DNA from: Natronorubrum texcoconense
GTDB lineage: Archaea > Halobacteriota > Halobacteria > Halobacteriales > Natrialbaceae
Direction: 5' to 3'
Assembly (NCBI RefSeq): GCF_900100335.1
Contig: NZ_FNFE01000009.1
Span: 124,001-188,000, forward strand
Length of the DNA: 64,000 bases
Position numbers and translations under genes: made by a program. Below are positions 26,559 to 36,512 of this stretch, one piece after another; position 1 is the first letter of the stretch; every line of letters begins with the position of its first letter. Below the pieces are notes generated by a model. That model was not told the DNA's origin, did not search any database, and was given only the letters and a program-made list of their open reading frames with translations.

Positions 26559-28433
26559 TTACCGCAGCGCCTCGAGATCGAACTCGAACGCCGCAACCGG
26601 CACCTCGAGGTCGTACTCGATCAGCGCCTTCGGATGGATCTCGCCGACGATTCCGACGTCTTCGCCGTCGATCACGACCGACGCGGTTCGACCCGAAATG
26701 AAGGCCGGGTGCTCCGTCGGTGGGGTCTCGAGGTCGACGTCGAAGTTACGCGCGAGCGCTTGCAGCCGCGCCTTGGCGTCCTCGTAGCCCGCGTCGTGGT
26801 TCGCGAGGACGGCCCCGACGTGGCGGCTCTCGCCGACGCCGGTGTTCTCGCTGTCGTCGAGCGCCGCGCGGAAGCCGATCTCCGAGAGGTGCTGCGGGTA
26901 CGAGCGGTGGGTGTTTCGCTCGAGGACCATCATGAGCGAGGGGAGCAGCCACGTCCGCAGGATGGTGTAGTCCTCGCTGTAGGGCTCCTTGATCGTCGCC
27001 GGCTCGCCCGCGCCGTAGGCGTCCGACCCCGGCGCTATCTCGAGGCGTTCGTAGTTCTCTTCCTCGTTGCTCATGTGGAAGTTCAGCAGGTCCTCGAAGC
27101 CGAGTCCGACGAGCTGGGTGCGCACGGCGCGCTCGAGACGCGAGCGCTCGTGGCGACCGCCGACGGTCCCCACGTCGGGGTAGGTCGGCTCGAGGTCGTT
27201 GAAGCCGTAGGCGCGCCCGAGGTCGTCGATGACGTCTAACGGATGGAGGACGTCGACGCGGTAGGGCGGGATGGTCACGTCGTAGACGAGGGCGCCCGAC
27301 GACGCGGTGCCGTCGGTTGTCTGGGACGTCTCCGAGCCCTCCGCGGCGCCTCGTTCCTCGAGTCCATCCCGATCCTCCAGCGGCGTGATGGTGCTCTCGT
27401 CGTCTGTCTCTCCGTCCTCGCTTTTCGTGGCCTCGAGTCCCGACCGCTCGGCCAGATCGATCACTTCGTCGGGATCGAGATCGATTCCGAGGATGGTTTC
27501 GATGCGGCTGTGAGCGACCGTCTTCGTCTTCGTCGAGAGATCCGGTCGAACGAGTTCGTGATCCGGATACGCTATCGTCACGTCCTCGATCGTCGCGCCG
27601 CGCGCCGAGAGCGCGTAGCAGACGATGTTCAGCATCTTGTCGATCGTCCACTGGTCGGTGCCTGTCATCTCGACGAACAGATCTCTCGACTCGGTCGAGA
27701 CTTCGGTTCGGCGACCGTTGATCACTGGCGGGAACGAGAACAGCCCGATATCGTCGTAGATCGCGGGATACCGGTCGTAGCCGCTGACGAGGTCGGCGTA
27801 CGTTTGGCCGGTCTGGTGGGTCTCGAGGACCGTTGCGGGAGTCATCTCCTCATCCGAGTCGAGCGGGACGAACCGATCTCCGTCGGGTTCGACGCCGACG
27901 TACTGGATGGTCGAGGCTCCCTCGGTGGCGGAACCCGCTCGCGGCTCGTCGCCGCTCGCATTTTCCGATGCGCGTAGCGCATCGCCTCCTTTCAACATCG
28001 TCAGATCGTGGATCCCGATCGCGCCCTTCGCGCGCTTGCGTCCCATCGTCGCGTGGAGCTTCTCCTGTAGCTGGATGAGCGAGTCGAGGGCGTCTTCGTC
28101 TAAGTTCACGTCGCGGATCACCGCGCCCGTGACGTACGGTCGCTCGTCCGGCACCGACTCGTCGACCTCGATGGTCCACTCCGCCGAGTTCGGCGAGGGG
28201 ACGTGGACGCCGCGGGCGTCGCCGTACTGGTAGCGCATCGAGCGCGCAACGCCCTCGACGGAGAGGCGGTCGAGTCGGTCAGGTGCGAACTCGAGTTCGA
28301 ACTCCCCGTCCTCGGTCAGCCCCTCGAACTCGAGGCCGAGACCGAACAGGTCGTCTTTCAGTTCGTCGTCGCTCTTCTCCTCGCGACCGGTTAACTCTCG
28401 CAGTTCGTCGGGGTCGATATCGACGGTGGGCAT
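26559..28433 (-). CDS. pheT: Phenylalanine-tRNA ligase beta subunit
   Basis: 624 residues, archaeal-type beta subunit of the heterotetrameric PheRS. Start MPTVDIDPDELRELTG; B3/B4 region with KGAIGIHDLTMLKG; B5 region VYDVTIPPYRVDVLHPLDVIDDLGRAYGF; catalytic-like module SRLERAVRTQLVGLGFEDLLNFHMSNEE; ends with EIHPKALIEYDLEVPVAAFEFDL. The ATG shares one base with the pheS stop (TGATG), so the pair is co-translated. Two Ser/Glu/Asp-rich linkers are unusual: one near residues 145-175 (GGDALRASENASGDEPRAGS, encoded by a palindrome) and one near 330-370. Confidence 0.96.
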   Translation of the reverse strand: MPTVDIDPDELRELTGREEKSDDELKDDLFGLGLEFEGLTEDGEFELEFAPDRLDRLSVEGVARSMRYQYGDARGVHVPSPNSAEWTIEVDESVPDERPYVTGAVIRDVNLDEDALDSLIQLQEKLHATMGRKRAKGAIGIHDLTMLKGGDALRASENASGDEPRAGSATEGASTIQYVGVEPDGDRFVPLDSDEEMTPATVLETHQTGQTYADLVSGYDRYPAIYDDIGLFSFPPVINGRRTEVSTESRDLFVEMTGTDQWTIDKMLNIVCYALSARGATIEDVTIAYPDHELVRPDLSTKTKTVAHSRIETILGIDLDPDEVIDLAERSGLEATKSEDGETDDESTITPLEDRDGLEERGAAEGSETSQTTDGTASSGALVYDVTIPPYRVDVLHPLDVIDDLGRAYGFNDLEPTYPDVGTVGGRHERSRLERAVRTQLVGLGFEDLLNFHMSNEEENYERLEIAPGSDAYGAGEPATIKEPYSEDYTILRTWLLPSLMMVLERNTHRSYPQHLSEIGFRAALDDSENTGVGESRHVGAVLANHDAGYEDAKARLQALARNFDVDLETPPTEHPAFISGRTASVVIDGEDVGIVGEIHPKALIEYDLEVPVAAFEFDLEALR

Positions 28434-29959
28434 CAGTAGGTCACCTCCGCGTTCCGCAGGAACTCGAGGTCGGCGAGCGTGCCGTGGAGGTCGCGGATGT
28501 CCTCCGCGCCGGTGGTCAGCATGGCGAGTCGCTCCAGCGCGAGCCCCCACGCCATCACGTCGCACTCTACCCCGAGGGGGTCCAGCATCTCCTCGCGGAA
28601 GATGCCGGAGTTGCCGATCTCGATCAGTTCGCCCGTCGTGGGGTGGGTGCCGAACAGTTCGAAGCTGGGCTCCGTGTAGGGGTTGTAGTGGGGTTTGAAC
28701 TGGATGTCCTCGATCCCGAACTGGGCGTAGAACTCCTCGAAGGTGCCCATGAGGTCCCGAACCGAGAGATCCTCGGCCATCACCCAGCCCTCGATCTGGT
28801 AGAACTCCAGCAGGTGGGTGGCGTCGAGCGTGTCGTTTCGATAGGCTTTCTCGACGCTGAAGTAGCGCGCTGGCGGCTCGATCTCGCCGATCTCTTCGCC
28901 CGAAAGGTATCGGGTCGACAGCGAGGTGGTGTGGCCCCGAAGCGCGAGCGCGCGGGCGAAGTCCTCGTCCCACGGCGAGTGATACCCCTCGCTGTCCTCG
29001 CCGATACCCTCTCGGTGGGCGCGTTCGACGCGCTCGACGAGGTCCTCGGGCAACTCGTCGATGTGACTCGGCTGTTCCAGGGCGAACCGGTCCCAGTGCG
29101 TTCGCGCAGGGTGGTCCTGGGGCATGAACAGACAGTCGTTGATCCAGAAGTCCGCGTCGGCGTGCGGGCCGTCCATCTCCTGGAAGCCCATGCCGACGAG
29201 GACGTCCTTGACGCGCTCGGACATCTGCCGGAGGACGTGGACGTTTCCGCCCTCGAACGTCTCGGCGTCGGCCTCGACGTTGTACTCGGCGAACTCGACG
29301 TCCTCCCACTCCCCGCTGGTCAGGAGTTCCGGCGTGACCTGACCGACCGTCTCGGCGGTCTCGAGGCCGGCCATCAGTTCGGTGACGGCGCGCTCGGTCA
29401 GCGTCACCTCGCGGACGGTCGACTCGGTGCGCTCGAGCAGGCCGCGCCGCTCGAGTTCCTCGAGGGTGTCCGCGTCGACGTCGACGCTCTCGACGGCTGC
29501 GTCGTCGGCTCCCGAGAGCGTCTCGAGCGCGTTCGCTTCCGCGTCCGCGCTCGGGTCAGCGTCCGGGTCGGCCGTGATCTCGCCGCTGTCGATGACGCCG
29601 TACCCCTTGCGGGCGTAGTTCGAGAGCGCGATGTCGACCTGCGGTCCCTCGAGCCCGGAGGCGCCGATGACTCGTCCCATCTGGACGGGGTCGCTATCGC
29701 CGCCGGCCTCGAGCGCGGCCTCGTAGAGTCGAACCTCGGGAAGTTGCTCGTCCGCGTATTCGACGCCCTCGTCGGTGAGCGCGATCGTTTCGTCGACACG
29801 TTCCGCGACGGCGACCAGCCCCACCTCCTCGAGTTCGAACACCGCGCCGGTGACGGTCTCGGGAGGGAGGTCGGTCGCCGCAGCGAGGGCGTCGACGGAC
29901 TCCGCCTCGTCTGCGCTCGCGGCCTCTAAGACCGCGACCTGTTGTGCTGGAAGTTGCAT
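28433..29959 (-). CDS. pheS: Phenylalanine-tRNA ligase alpha subunit
   Basis: 508 residues. The N-terminal winged-helix repeats (MQLPAQQVAVLEAASADEAE, DLPPETVTGAVFELEEVGLV) bind tRNA. The class II core carries motif 2 FSVEKAYRNDTLDATHLLEFYQIEGWV and motif 3 DPLGVECDVMAWGLALERLAML; PHADADFWINDCLFMPQDHPAR precedes motif 2. Catalyses charging of tRNA-Phe together with PheT. First gene of a pheST operon. Confidence 0.97.
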   Translation of the reverse strand: MQLPAQQVAVLEAASADEAESVDALAAATDLPPETVTGAVFELEEVGLVAVAERVDETIALTDEGVEYADEQLPEVRLYEAALEAGGDSDPVQMGRVIGASGLEGPQVDIALSNYARKGYGVIDSGEITADPDADPSADAEANALETLSGADDAAVESVDVDADTLEELERRGLLERTESTVREVTLTERAVTELMAGLETAETVGQVTPELLTSGEWEDVEFAEYNVEADAETFEGGNVHVLRQMSERVKDVLVGMGFQEMDGPHADADFWINDCLFMPQDHPARTHWDRFALEQPSHIDELPEDLVERVERAHREGIGEDSEGYHSPWDEDFARALALRGHTTSLSTRYLSGEEIGEIEPPARYFSVEKAYRNDTLDATHLLEFYQIEGWVMAEDLSVRDLMGTFEEFYAQFGIEDIQFKPHYNPYTEPSFELFGTHPTTGELIEIGNSGIFREEMLDPLGVECDVMAWGLALERLAMLTTGAEDIRDLHGTLADLEFLRNAEVTY

Positions 29960-30489
29960 TCGCTTGTTCGTATGGCTGCGTGTCGGTCAGTTAGCGGTTC
30001 CGATACTGCCCGCCCGGCCGACCCCCGACCGGACCACGTCGAACGGTCGGTTTCGCGGCGAGGACACGGTGTGTGTGCTCGCGGCTCCACCGGCCAGGAG
30101 TCACCGGGCAAAGAAGAAGCCGAATCCCCGATTGCAACGCAACGGTCGGTCACCGATACCGGCACGAACGTGGGATTCGGGTGCCATACGTCCTGTCTCT
30201 CGACGGCGGGCGAAAAACGTTGCGCTCGCTGCGGTTCTCGTGCTGCGGACCGGACCGATGACCATCCGTCGCCGATCCACACCCGAACAAAATTCATTCA
30301 CCAGATTCGCTGAAACATACTTTCTTGTCATTTTATACATCCTATTCGCAGTCGCAGTTGACAGTTCAATCGTCCACTCTCGGCTGTTAATGTAACCATT
30401 GTGCAATCCATACGCATATCTGTTAGCATAGACGACACATTCAGTACGGAGCCGCCACCGGACGGCCGCTCTCGAATACTACCGCAACT
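29960..30489. other. 530-bp intergenic region between pheS and the UbiA-type gene
   Basis: No gene I can support. Short overlapping frames on both strands lack family features and have Arg/Ser-rich, non-acidic translations typical of chance frames. Composition changes from GC-rich (to ~30270) to AT-rich (30280-30430: CATTTTATACATCC, GTTAATGTAACC), suggesting promoters for the downstream gene. Confidence 0.4.
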
Positions 30490-31431
30490 ATGGCACGAAA
30501 AAATCACACGCTCTCAGACGAGAGTCACACGACAGTAGCGCGACGCAGTTCGCTGCTCGCTCGACTTCCCTCGAGTATCGGCCGGTTCTGGAACGCACTG
30601 GTGTACAGTTCGACGTATCTGGCGCTGATCGCGATGGCCGAGGTGGTCATCGTCTCGGTTCTCCTCTCGCTGTCACTGACCCCGGCGGTGATCGTCGTCG
30701 GACTGGTCGTCTTCGCCGTCTACACCAACGACCGCCTCGCGGACGTCGACACCGACGCGGTGTCGAACCCCGGACAGGCGGGGTTCGTCAGACGATATCG
30801 GGACGCCCTCTACGTGCTGGCATCGATCGCGTACGGACTCGCCGTCGCGCTCTCCGTTCTCGGTGGACCAGTCGCGCTCGCGATAACGCTGCTTCCGGGG
30901 GTGTTCTGGGTGTGTTACGCCACGGACTGGATTCCCGACTCTGGCATGCGCGTCCGTCGGTTGAAAGACGTCTTCCTCGTCAACACGATCGTGGTCGCAC
31001 TCGCGTGGGCCGTGACGCTGACGTTCCTTCCGCTCGCGTTCGCCGACGGTGCCGTCACGATGTCGGCGCTGTTCGTCTTCGCGTACTTCTTTCTCCGGGT
31101 GTTCACGAACACGGAGATTCCGAACGTCCGTGACGTCGAAGGCGATCGGGCGATCGGCGTCCTGACGATTCCGGTCGTCTTCGGCGTCGACCGGACGCGC
31201 AGGATCCTCGCCGGGATCGATTGCTGTACGGCCGGACTCGTCGCGTTCGCAGTCTACGCCGGCTACATCCCATCCGTGCTGGCAGTCCCGCTGCTCGCCG
31301 GAATCGCCTACTCCCTGGGAATCACGTCGTTGGTCGGCCGGTACGAGAACGAGCGACTGTTGGCGAAGGCTGCCGAGTGCGAGTACCTCGTCGTCTTCGT
31401 CGTCCTTGCGTTCGTCGTACTGCTGATCTGA
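30490..31431 (+). CDS. UbiA family prenyltransferase (lycopene elongase-like)
   Basis: 313 residues, about eight to nine membrane segments. First Asp-rich motif YTNDRLADVDTDAVSNP, second motif RDVEGDRAIGVLTIPVVFG, both binding Mg-diphosphate in UbiA enzymes. Family members move a prenyl group onto an acceptor: quinone head group, archaeol precursor, or lycopene (the C50 carotenoid step in haloarchaea). Length and the NDRLADVDTD motif suggest the carotenoid or quinone branch, but I cannot choose. No carotenoid genes lie nearby. Confidence 0.85.
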   Translation: MARKNHTLSDESHTTVARRSSLLARLPSSIGRFWNALVYSSTYLALIAMAEVVIVSVLLSLSLTPAVIVVGLVVFAVYTNDRLADVDTDAVSNPGQAGFVRRYRDALYVLASIAYGLAVALSVLGGPVALAITLLPGVFWVCYATDWIPDSGMRVRRLKDVFLVNTIVVALAWAVTLTFLPLAFADGAVTMSALFVFAYFFLRVFTNTEIPNVRDVEGDRAIGVLTIPVVFGVDRTRRILAGIDCCTAGLVAFAVYAGYIPSVLAVPLLAGIAYSLGITSLVGRYENERLLAKAAECEYLVVFVVLAFVVLLI

Positions 31432-31514
31432 CTCAACTGACGAGCTGCGAACATCTTTCGATAGCACGATTTTTCCGCACGTTTAATAGCTAACGGGACC
31501 TCTCTCCTGCATCG

Positions 31515-33221
31515 GTGTTCTCTCTTACATTTCTGTCGGGAATATTACTTGCAACCGTGGCGATCGGAACAGCGGCGGCACTCCTCGCCTGGCGAGAACG
31601 ACCCGAGCCGGGCGCCGTCCCGCTCGTCGTGATGCTCACCGGACAGTGCATCTGGTCGGCGCTCCTCGTTTTCGATCTGGAGGCATCGACGCTCGGCGGG
31701 AAAGTCTTCTGGGCGAATCTCAGGTGGATCGGCGTCGTCGCCATTCCGGTCGGCTGGCTGCTCTTCTCGCTGGAGTACACCGGCCGGGATCGGTACGTCC
31801 AGCCACGCTACGTCGCGCTCGTCTCGATCGTTCCGGTCCTCACCGTAATCTTTGCATTGACCGACAGTAGCCTGCTCTACACCGACTCGAGACTCGTCTA
31901 CGAAGGCGATATGCTGTTGCTCAGCCGGACTCCCGGCCCCTGGTTCTGGGTGATCGCCGCCTACACCTACCTGCTCGGACTGCTCGGAGCCGTTCCACTC
32001 TTGGAGCTGATTCGGAACGATTCGCTGCCGTTCAGAGGGCAAAGCGCCGCACTGCTGATCGGGATCGTGGCGCCGTGGGCGAGCAACCTCCTCTTTCTCC
32101 TGGGGGCGATTCCGATCCCGGGTCTCGACCCTACACCGGTCGCGTTTTCGATCTCCGGGGTCGCCTGCCTCGGCGCACTCACGCGGTTTCAGCTCTTCGG
32201 GACGAGTCCGTCGCCGAACCCGCGTGCACGCCGACTGCTCTTCGAGCGGATGCCGGACGGTGCCATCGTCGTCGACGGACACGACTACGTCGTCGACATC
32301 AACGAAACCGGTGCGGCGATTCTGGGAACGGTACCTCGTGCTGTGCTGGGGAGTCCGCTTCGAGAAGCCGTTCCCGACGATTTCCACGTCTCGTCGGACG
32401 GCTCGGTCTCGGTGCAAGGCCCGTTCCGAAGCAGAGACGACGAGCGACTGTACGACGTGACGGCGACGCGTATCACCGACGTCCAGGATCGAACGATCGG
32501 CCACGTCATCACGTTTCACGATATCAGCGAGCACGTGCGACAGCAACAGCGCCACGAGGTCCTGAACCGCGTCTTCAGACACAACATCCGGACGGAGACG
32601 AACGTCATCAGCAGCTACGCGGAACTGCTCGCAGACGGCGCGAATCAGGACGTCGCCGACGAAATCACGGCGAGTGCGCGACGTATCGAATCGCTGGCGA
32701 CCAAAGCCCGCGAAATCATCGACGTCTTCGAACAGGGACGCGAATCGATCGAGCCCGTCTCACTCGAGGTGCTCCTCCGCGATGTGAGCACGGCCGTCCG
32801 TACCGAGTACCCGAACGCTCGCATCGAACGCGACTCGAATCTCGAGGGGATCTACGTCGCCAACGTTCTCGAGCCCGTGTTCGCGAACCTCGTCGAAAAC
32901 GGCATCGAACACAACACCGGCTCGGGCCCGTTCGTTCGAATCGAGGTCGAGGCGGACGACGACCGGGTGCGGATCCGTATCGCGGATAACGGCCCCGGAA
33001 TCGACGCCTACGAGCGATCGTCGGTCGAACGCGGGACCGAGACGCCGCTCGACCACGGGAGCGGTCTCGGCCTCTGGTTGGCCAAGTGGGGCGTCGAAAT
33101 CGCGGGCGGCTCGGTGACCTTCGGGACGAACGAGCCGACCGGGTCGGTCGTGACTATCGAGGTCCCACTGTTGTGCCCGTCCGGCGAATCAGGCGACGAG
33201 TCGAACGAGGCCGCGCCCTGA
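31515..33221 (+). CDS. 7TM-type membrane histidine kinase with PAS domain
   Basis: 568 residues, GTG start. Residues 1-215 carry about seven membrane helices of the His_kin_7TM type. A PAS domain (about 235-340) begins RMPDGAIVVDGHDYVVDINETG. The phospho-acceptor region is LNRVFRHNIRTETNVISSYAELL with His356. The ATPase domain has the N box VFANLVENGIEHN, G1 IADNGPGI and G2 HGSGLGLWLAKWG. A typical haloarchaeal sensor kinase. The signal is unknown, and no response regulator lies next to it. Confidence 0.92.
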   Translation: MFSLTFLSGILLATVAIGTAAALLAWRERPEPGAVPLVVMLTGQCIWSALLVFDLEASTLGGKVFWANLRWIGVVAIPVGWLLFSLEYTGRDRYVQPRYVALVSIVPVLTVIFALTDSSLLYTDSRLVYEGDMLLLSRTPGPWFWVIAAYTYLLGLLGAVPLLELIRNDSLPFRGQSAALLIGIVAPWASNLLFLLGAIPIPGLDPTPVAFSISGVACLGALTRFQLFGTSPSPNPRARRLLFERMPDGAIVVDGHDYVVDINETGAAILGTVPRAVLGSPLREAVPDDFHVSSDGSVSVQGPFRSRDDERLYDVTATRITDVQDRTIGHVITFHDISEHVRQQQRHEVLNRVFRHNIRTETNVISSYAELLADGANQDVADEITASARRIESLATKAREIIDVFEQGRESIEPVSLEVLLRDVSTAVRTEYPNARIERDSNLEGIYVANVLEPVFANLVENGIEHNTGSGPFVRIEVEADDDRVRIRIADNGPGIDAYERSSVERGTETPLDHGSGLGLWLAKWGVEIAGGSVTFGTNEPTGSVVTIEVPLLCPSGESGDESNEAAP

Positions 33222-33234
33222 GAGCGACGGGAGA

Positions 33235-34704
33235 CTACCCGTTCGAGACGCGCGTCGTCTCGAGCGAGCCCGAATCGACCCACTCGAACCCCGCTTGCTC
33301 GCCGGCCGCTTTCGCCGTCGTCACCGCGTCGGGATCGAACGACTCCGCGAACTCGATGCGGGTCTCCTCGGGTTCGGCCGCGGGCAGCTCGGGGAGGAAC
33401 TCGTCGTCCTCGAGCAGTCCCTCGACGCTGACGGCGCCGCCGGCGCCGAGGGCGACCCCGAGCGCGCTGTAGCGGTCGTGTGCCGTCTCGAACTCGTCGT
33501 CGGTCCCGAAAGAGTCGTTGCCGACTCGAGCGGTCTTCGAGGAGCCCGAGAGCGTGCCGAACCCGTCGTCCGACGACTCATCGCCTTCGTCGGCTCGCTC
33601 GCGTTTGTCGCGTTTGTCGCGTCCGTCGCGTCGTTCGGCCGTTCGCTCTCGCTGGTCTTCGAGCATCGCGTCGGCCACGTCCTTCGGCGAGGGTTCGGGG
33701 CTCGAGTCGTCGTCGCTCACCCTCGAGACCGTCGGCGAGCCGCCTCGGATCTCGAAGCCGTCGGTTTCGATCGACGGGGATTGTGTCGACGGCGCTCCTG
33801 CCGTCTCGTCCCCCTCGTTCGCTGCCGTCTCATTCCCCTTCGATTCGGCTTCCTCGATGAGCGACGCGACCGAGGACTGGGTGTCGTCCGTCTCCCGTGG
33901 GGCGACGTCGCTCCCGCCGTCGAGGAGTGACGGTCGCCGTTTCGCTCGCTCGAGCGCCCACACCGGCCACGGACCCGATTCGTACGCGCCGTTCGGATCG
34001 TCGACCCCGACGTCTCCGTCGTCATCACCTCCTCCGAGATCGTCGTCTGCGGGAACGTACGCCTCGAGGTCGTGTTCGGGCAACAGCGGCCGATCGAACG
34101 CCGAAATTTGCTGACCGTACCGCTCCCGAAGGCGCTCTAGCTCCTTCGTTTCGATAACTGCGGCCCGCCAGCGGTCGACGCCGGCCGACAACAGGACGAC
34201 CGTCGCGCCGGTCCCGGCGAGCAATCGGTCGTCGACCGCGCGCAAGACGGCGGGCAGGTTGTCGTCCGCCAGCGGCGTCTGCGGGTAGGTGACCGTCGCC
34301 TCACGAGTGCGTTCCTTCGGATCCGTGGCGGCGAGTTCCAGCCGGTCGCGTCCTGTTTCGGCCGGTCCCGTCCGCGTCCACTCGAGCGACCAGCCGATCG
34401 ACGCGAAGACGGCCTCGAGTTCGCGCCCTAGCGCTCGCTGGGCGTAGCGCGCCGAGCACGCGATGCCACGGTCGCCGTGGCAGATCAGCTGTCGAACCGT
34501 CGCTGTTCGGTCGCGTTCGTCGGCGAGCACGTCCGCGATGATCTGCTCGAGCGAGGTGTCGCCGCCCGCACGGCCGGGCGGAGCCGTCGTGTGGTACTCC
34601 CGGCGCTGGGCGCGCACGTCGGCGGGCGTGACGCCGAAGGAGCCGAGAATATCGGCACAGCGCACGACGTCTCGGCTCGGGGCGCCGGCTCGGCCGGTCT
34701 CCAT
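33235..34704 (-). CDS. Haloarchaeal protein of unknown function, acidic disordered middle
   Basis: 489 residues. An ordered N-terminal ~220 residues begin METGRAGAPSRDVVRCADILGSFGVTPADV; ICHGDRGIACSARYAQRALGREL and VTYPQTPLADDNLPAVLRAVDDRLLAGTGATVVLLSAG look conserved. Then a long Asp/Glu/Ser-rich disordered region, and a C-terminal piece ending WVDSGSLETTRVSNG. No family or catalytic motif recognised. Convergent with the kinase gene and next to trpS on the same strand. Confidence 0.75.
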   Translation of the reverse strand: METGRAGAPSRDVVRCADILGSFGVTPADVRAQRREYHTTAPPGRAGGDTSLEQIIADVLADERDRTATVRQLICHGDRGIACSARYAQRALGRELEAVFASIGWSLEWTRTGPAETGRDRLELAATDPKERTREATVTYPQTPLADDNLPAVLRAVDDRLLAGTGATVVLLSAGVDRWRAAVIETKELERLRERYGQQISAFDRPLLPEHDLEAYVPADDDLGGGDDDGDVGVDDPNGAYESGPWPVWALERAKRRPSLLDGGSDVAPRETDDTQSSVASLIEEAESKGNETAANEGDETAGAPSTQSPSIETDGFEIRGGSPTVSRVSDDDSSPEPSPKDVADAMLEDQRERTAERRDGRDKRDKRERADEGDESSDDGFGTLSGSSKTARVGNDSFGTDDEFETAHDRYSALGVALGAGGAVSVEGLLEDDEFLPELPAAEPEETRIEFAESFDPDAVTTAKAAGEQAGFEWVDSGSLETTRVSNG

Positions 34705-34776
34705 CGACCCGGGCTACATCGTGACTACTGATATGCTTTCTCTCTAGATTCTGTGACAAAAAACGAACGAGATTGA

Positions 34777-36402
34777 TTATCGTCGACGCGGCGACTCGAG
34801 TTCGATGTCGGCGTCCTCGAGCAACGCCTCGACCTCCGCGCGTTTTTCCTGGTGGTCCGCGAGGAACTCCTTCATGAGTTGGGCGGCCTGTTCCTTGCAG
34901 TCGCCACAGAGCCGTTCGCCGCCGACGCACTCGTCGTAGACGCGCTTGGCGAACTCGTCGTCGTCGCCGGCGAGCAGGTAGGCGTACAGCTCGTAGACGG
35001 GACACTCGTCCGCCTTCCCGCCCTTCTCGCGCTGCTCTTCGGCCGTCTCGCGGCCGCCGGTGGTCGCCGACTTCACCTTGTCGTAGCCGTCTTCGGGGTC
35101 GTCGAGCAGGGAGATGTGGCTCGCGGGCACGGACGAGGACATTTTCCCGCCCGTCAGGCCGGTCATGAACCGGTGGTAGATCGACGACGGCGGCTGGAAG
35201 CCGTAGCCGCCGTTCTCGACTTCGACCTGCCTGGCGAGCTCTTCGGCTTCGGCGCGGTCGATCTCGAAGGCGTCGACGTGGCTCTCGTAGACCCGTTTCT
35301 CGCCCTCGATGGCGTCGATGAGCGCGTTGAAGGCGTCGTCGGTTGCCCGTCGATCGAAGAAGCGAGTGCGCGGACGGACCGGTTCCATTCCTGCTTCGTT
35401 CAGTTTCGTCAGCACCGAACTCAGCGTGTCGGCGTCCGCGTCGATCTCCGACAGCGGCGTCTCCTCGAGCGCCTCGGCGACGTGGACGCAGCGAAGGTCG
35501 TCGTCGTCGAAGTCGGCGGGATCGAGTCGCTCGTAGAACTCGGCGACGAGGTCGCGTTCCTCCGGCTCGAGTTCGAAGCTGGCGTACGCTTCGCTCACCT
35601 TGAAAAAGCGCATTCGCTCGGCGAGATCCCGCGCCAGTCGGACGTGTGGGTCCTGGTCCGGGCCGACGGGGATGACCGTGGGTTTTGGCTCCTCGAGTTG
35701 CGGGTAGAGGATGTCGGCCATCTGGGTGACCACGCTCTGCATGTGGGAGACGTCGGTCTCGCCGTCGAAGCCGTAGATCGCCTGGAACTCCGAGAAGTTG
35801 GCCTCCGCGCCGAGCTCGAACGCGAGGTCCTGCACCTCGCGGTTCGTCGACTGGCGGTAGAGCGTTCCGTCCTCGGGATCGAAGCCGAGCGCGAGCAGGG
35901 AGAGCAGGTAGCTCCGGGCGTGCTCGTCGATCTCCTCCCAGCTCATCCCGCGGGCCGAGTTGGCCTCTAAGTCGGCGATCAGGGCGTAGGCGTCGGCTCC
36001 CTGCTGTTGGTGCCAGATGATCTCGTCGAAGACGAGCTTGTGGCCGATGTGGGGGTCGCCGGTCGGCATGAACCCGGAGAGAACGGCCGCTGGCTCGTCG
36101 TTCTGCAAGGCCTCTGCGACCGGTCGGTAATCCCGATGACCGAAGATCACGCCGCGGCGCATCAGGTAGTGCGGATGGGGCACTTCGTCCAGAATCTCGT
36201 CGAACTCCTCGATACCGAACTCCTCGAAGAGTTTCCGGTAGTCGGAGACGGAAGAGGATCCCCAGGGGTCGAGGGCAACATCGTCGGCACCGGCAGCGCC
36301 ACCGTCGGCTCGAAGCGCCGACTGCGGTTCTGCGGTCTCGTCACCTCCATCGGTCAACGGTTCCCCTGACTCGGACTCCTCGAGTGGGTCGTCTCCGGTC
36401 AT
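34777..36402 (-). CDS. trpS: Tryptophan-tRNA ligase
   Basis: 541 residues. Class I synthetase: HIGH motif in MPTGDPHIGHKLVFDEIIWH, the KMSKS motif as TGGKMSSSVPASH. The C-terminus has a Cys-rich ECVGGERLCGDCKEQAAQLMKEFLADHQEKR typical of archaeal TrpRS. An acidic N-terminal ~50 residues (MTGDDPLEESESGEPLTDGG...) is not conserved. The frame is open farther upstream but reads as basic filler antisense to the next gene; ATG 36402 is chosen. Confidence 0.96.
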   Translation of the reverse strand: MTGDDPLEESESGEPLTDGGDETAEPQSALRADGGAAGADDVALDPWGSSSVSDYRKLFEEFGIEEFDEILDEVPHPHYLMRRGVIFGHRDYRPVAEALQNDEPAAVLSGFMPTGDPHIGHKLVFDEIIWHQQQGADAYALIADLEANSARGMSWEEIDEHARSYLLSLLALGFDPEDGTLYRQSTNREVQDLAFELGAEANFSEFQAIYGFDGETDVSHMQSVVTQMADILYPQLEEPKPTVIPVGPDQDPHVRLARDLAERMRFFKVSEAYASFELEPEERDLVAEFYERLDPADFDDDDLRCVHVAEALEETPLSEIDADADTLSSVLTKLNEAGMEPVRPRTRFFDRRATDDAFNALIDAIEGEKRVYESHVDAFEIDRAEAEELARQVEVENGGYGFQPPSSIYHRFMTGLTGGKMSSSVPASHISLLDDPEDGYDKVKSATTGGRETAEEQREKGGKADECPVYELYAYLLAGDDDEFAKRVYDECVGGERLCGDCKEQAAQLMKEFLADHQEKRAEVEALLEDADIELESPRRR

Positions 36403-36512
36403 TACTGGTTCCTTTCGCGCGCCACCGCGCAAAAGCCTTCGGCTTCGCCGCGCTGGACCGTCACGAGAGGCGACGGCAACCGGTCGTGCTACGGAACGCG
36501 TCTCCGGCAGCG

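Noticed and set aside
28434-29309. Long N-terminal extension of pheT through the pheS region
   Set aside because: It would overlap all of pheS in another frame; the TGATG overlap at 28433 marks the proper pheT start.
29926-30313. Small frames on both strands in the pheS upstream gap
   Set aside because: Arg/Ser-rich, mutually overlapping, no promoter or conservation evidence; one has scattered Cys residues but no coherent zinc-finger spacing.
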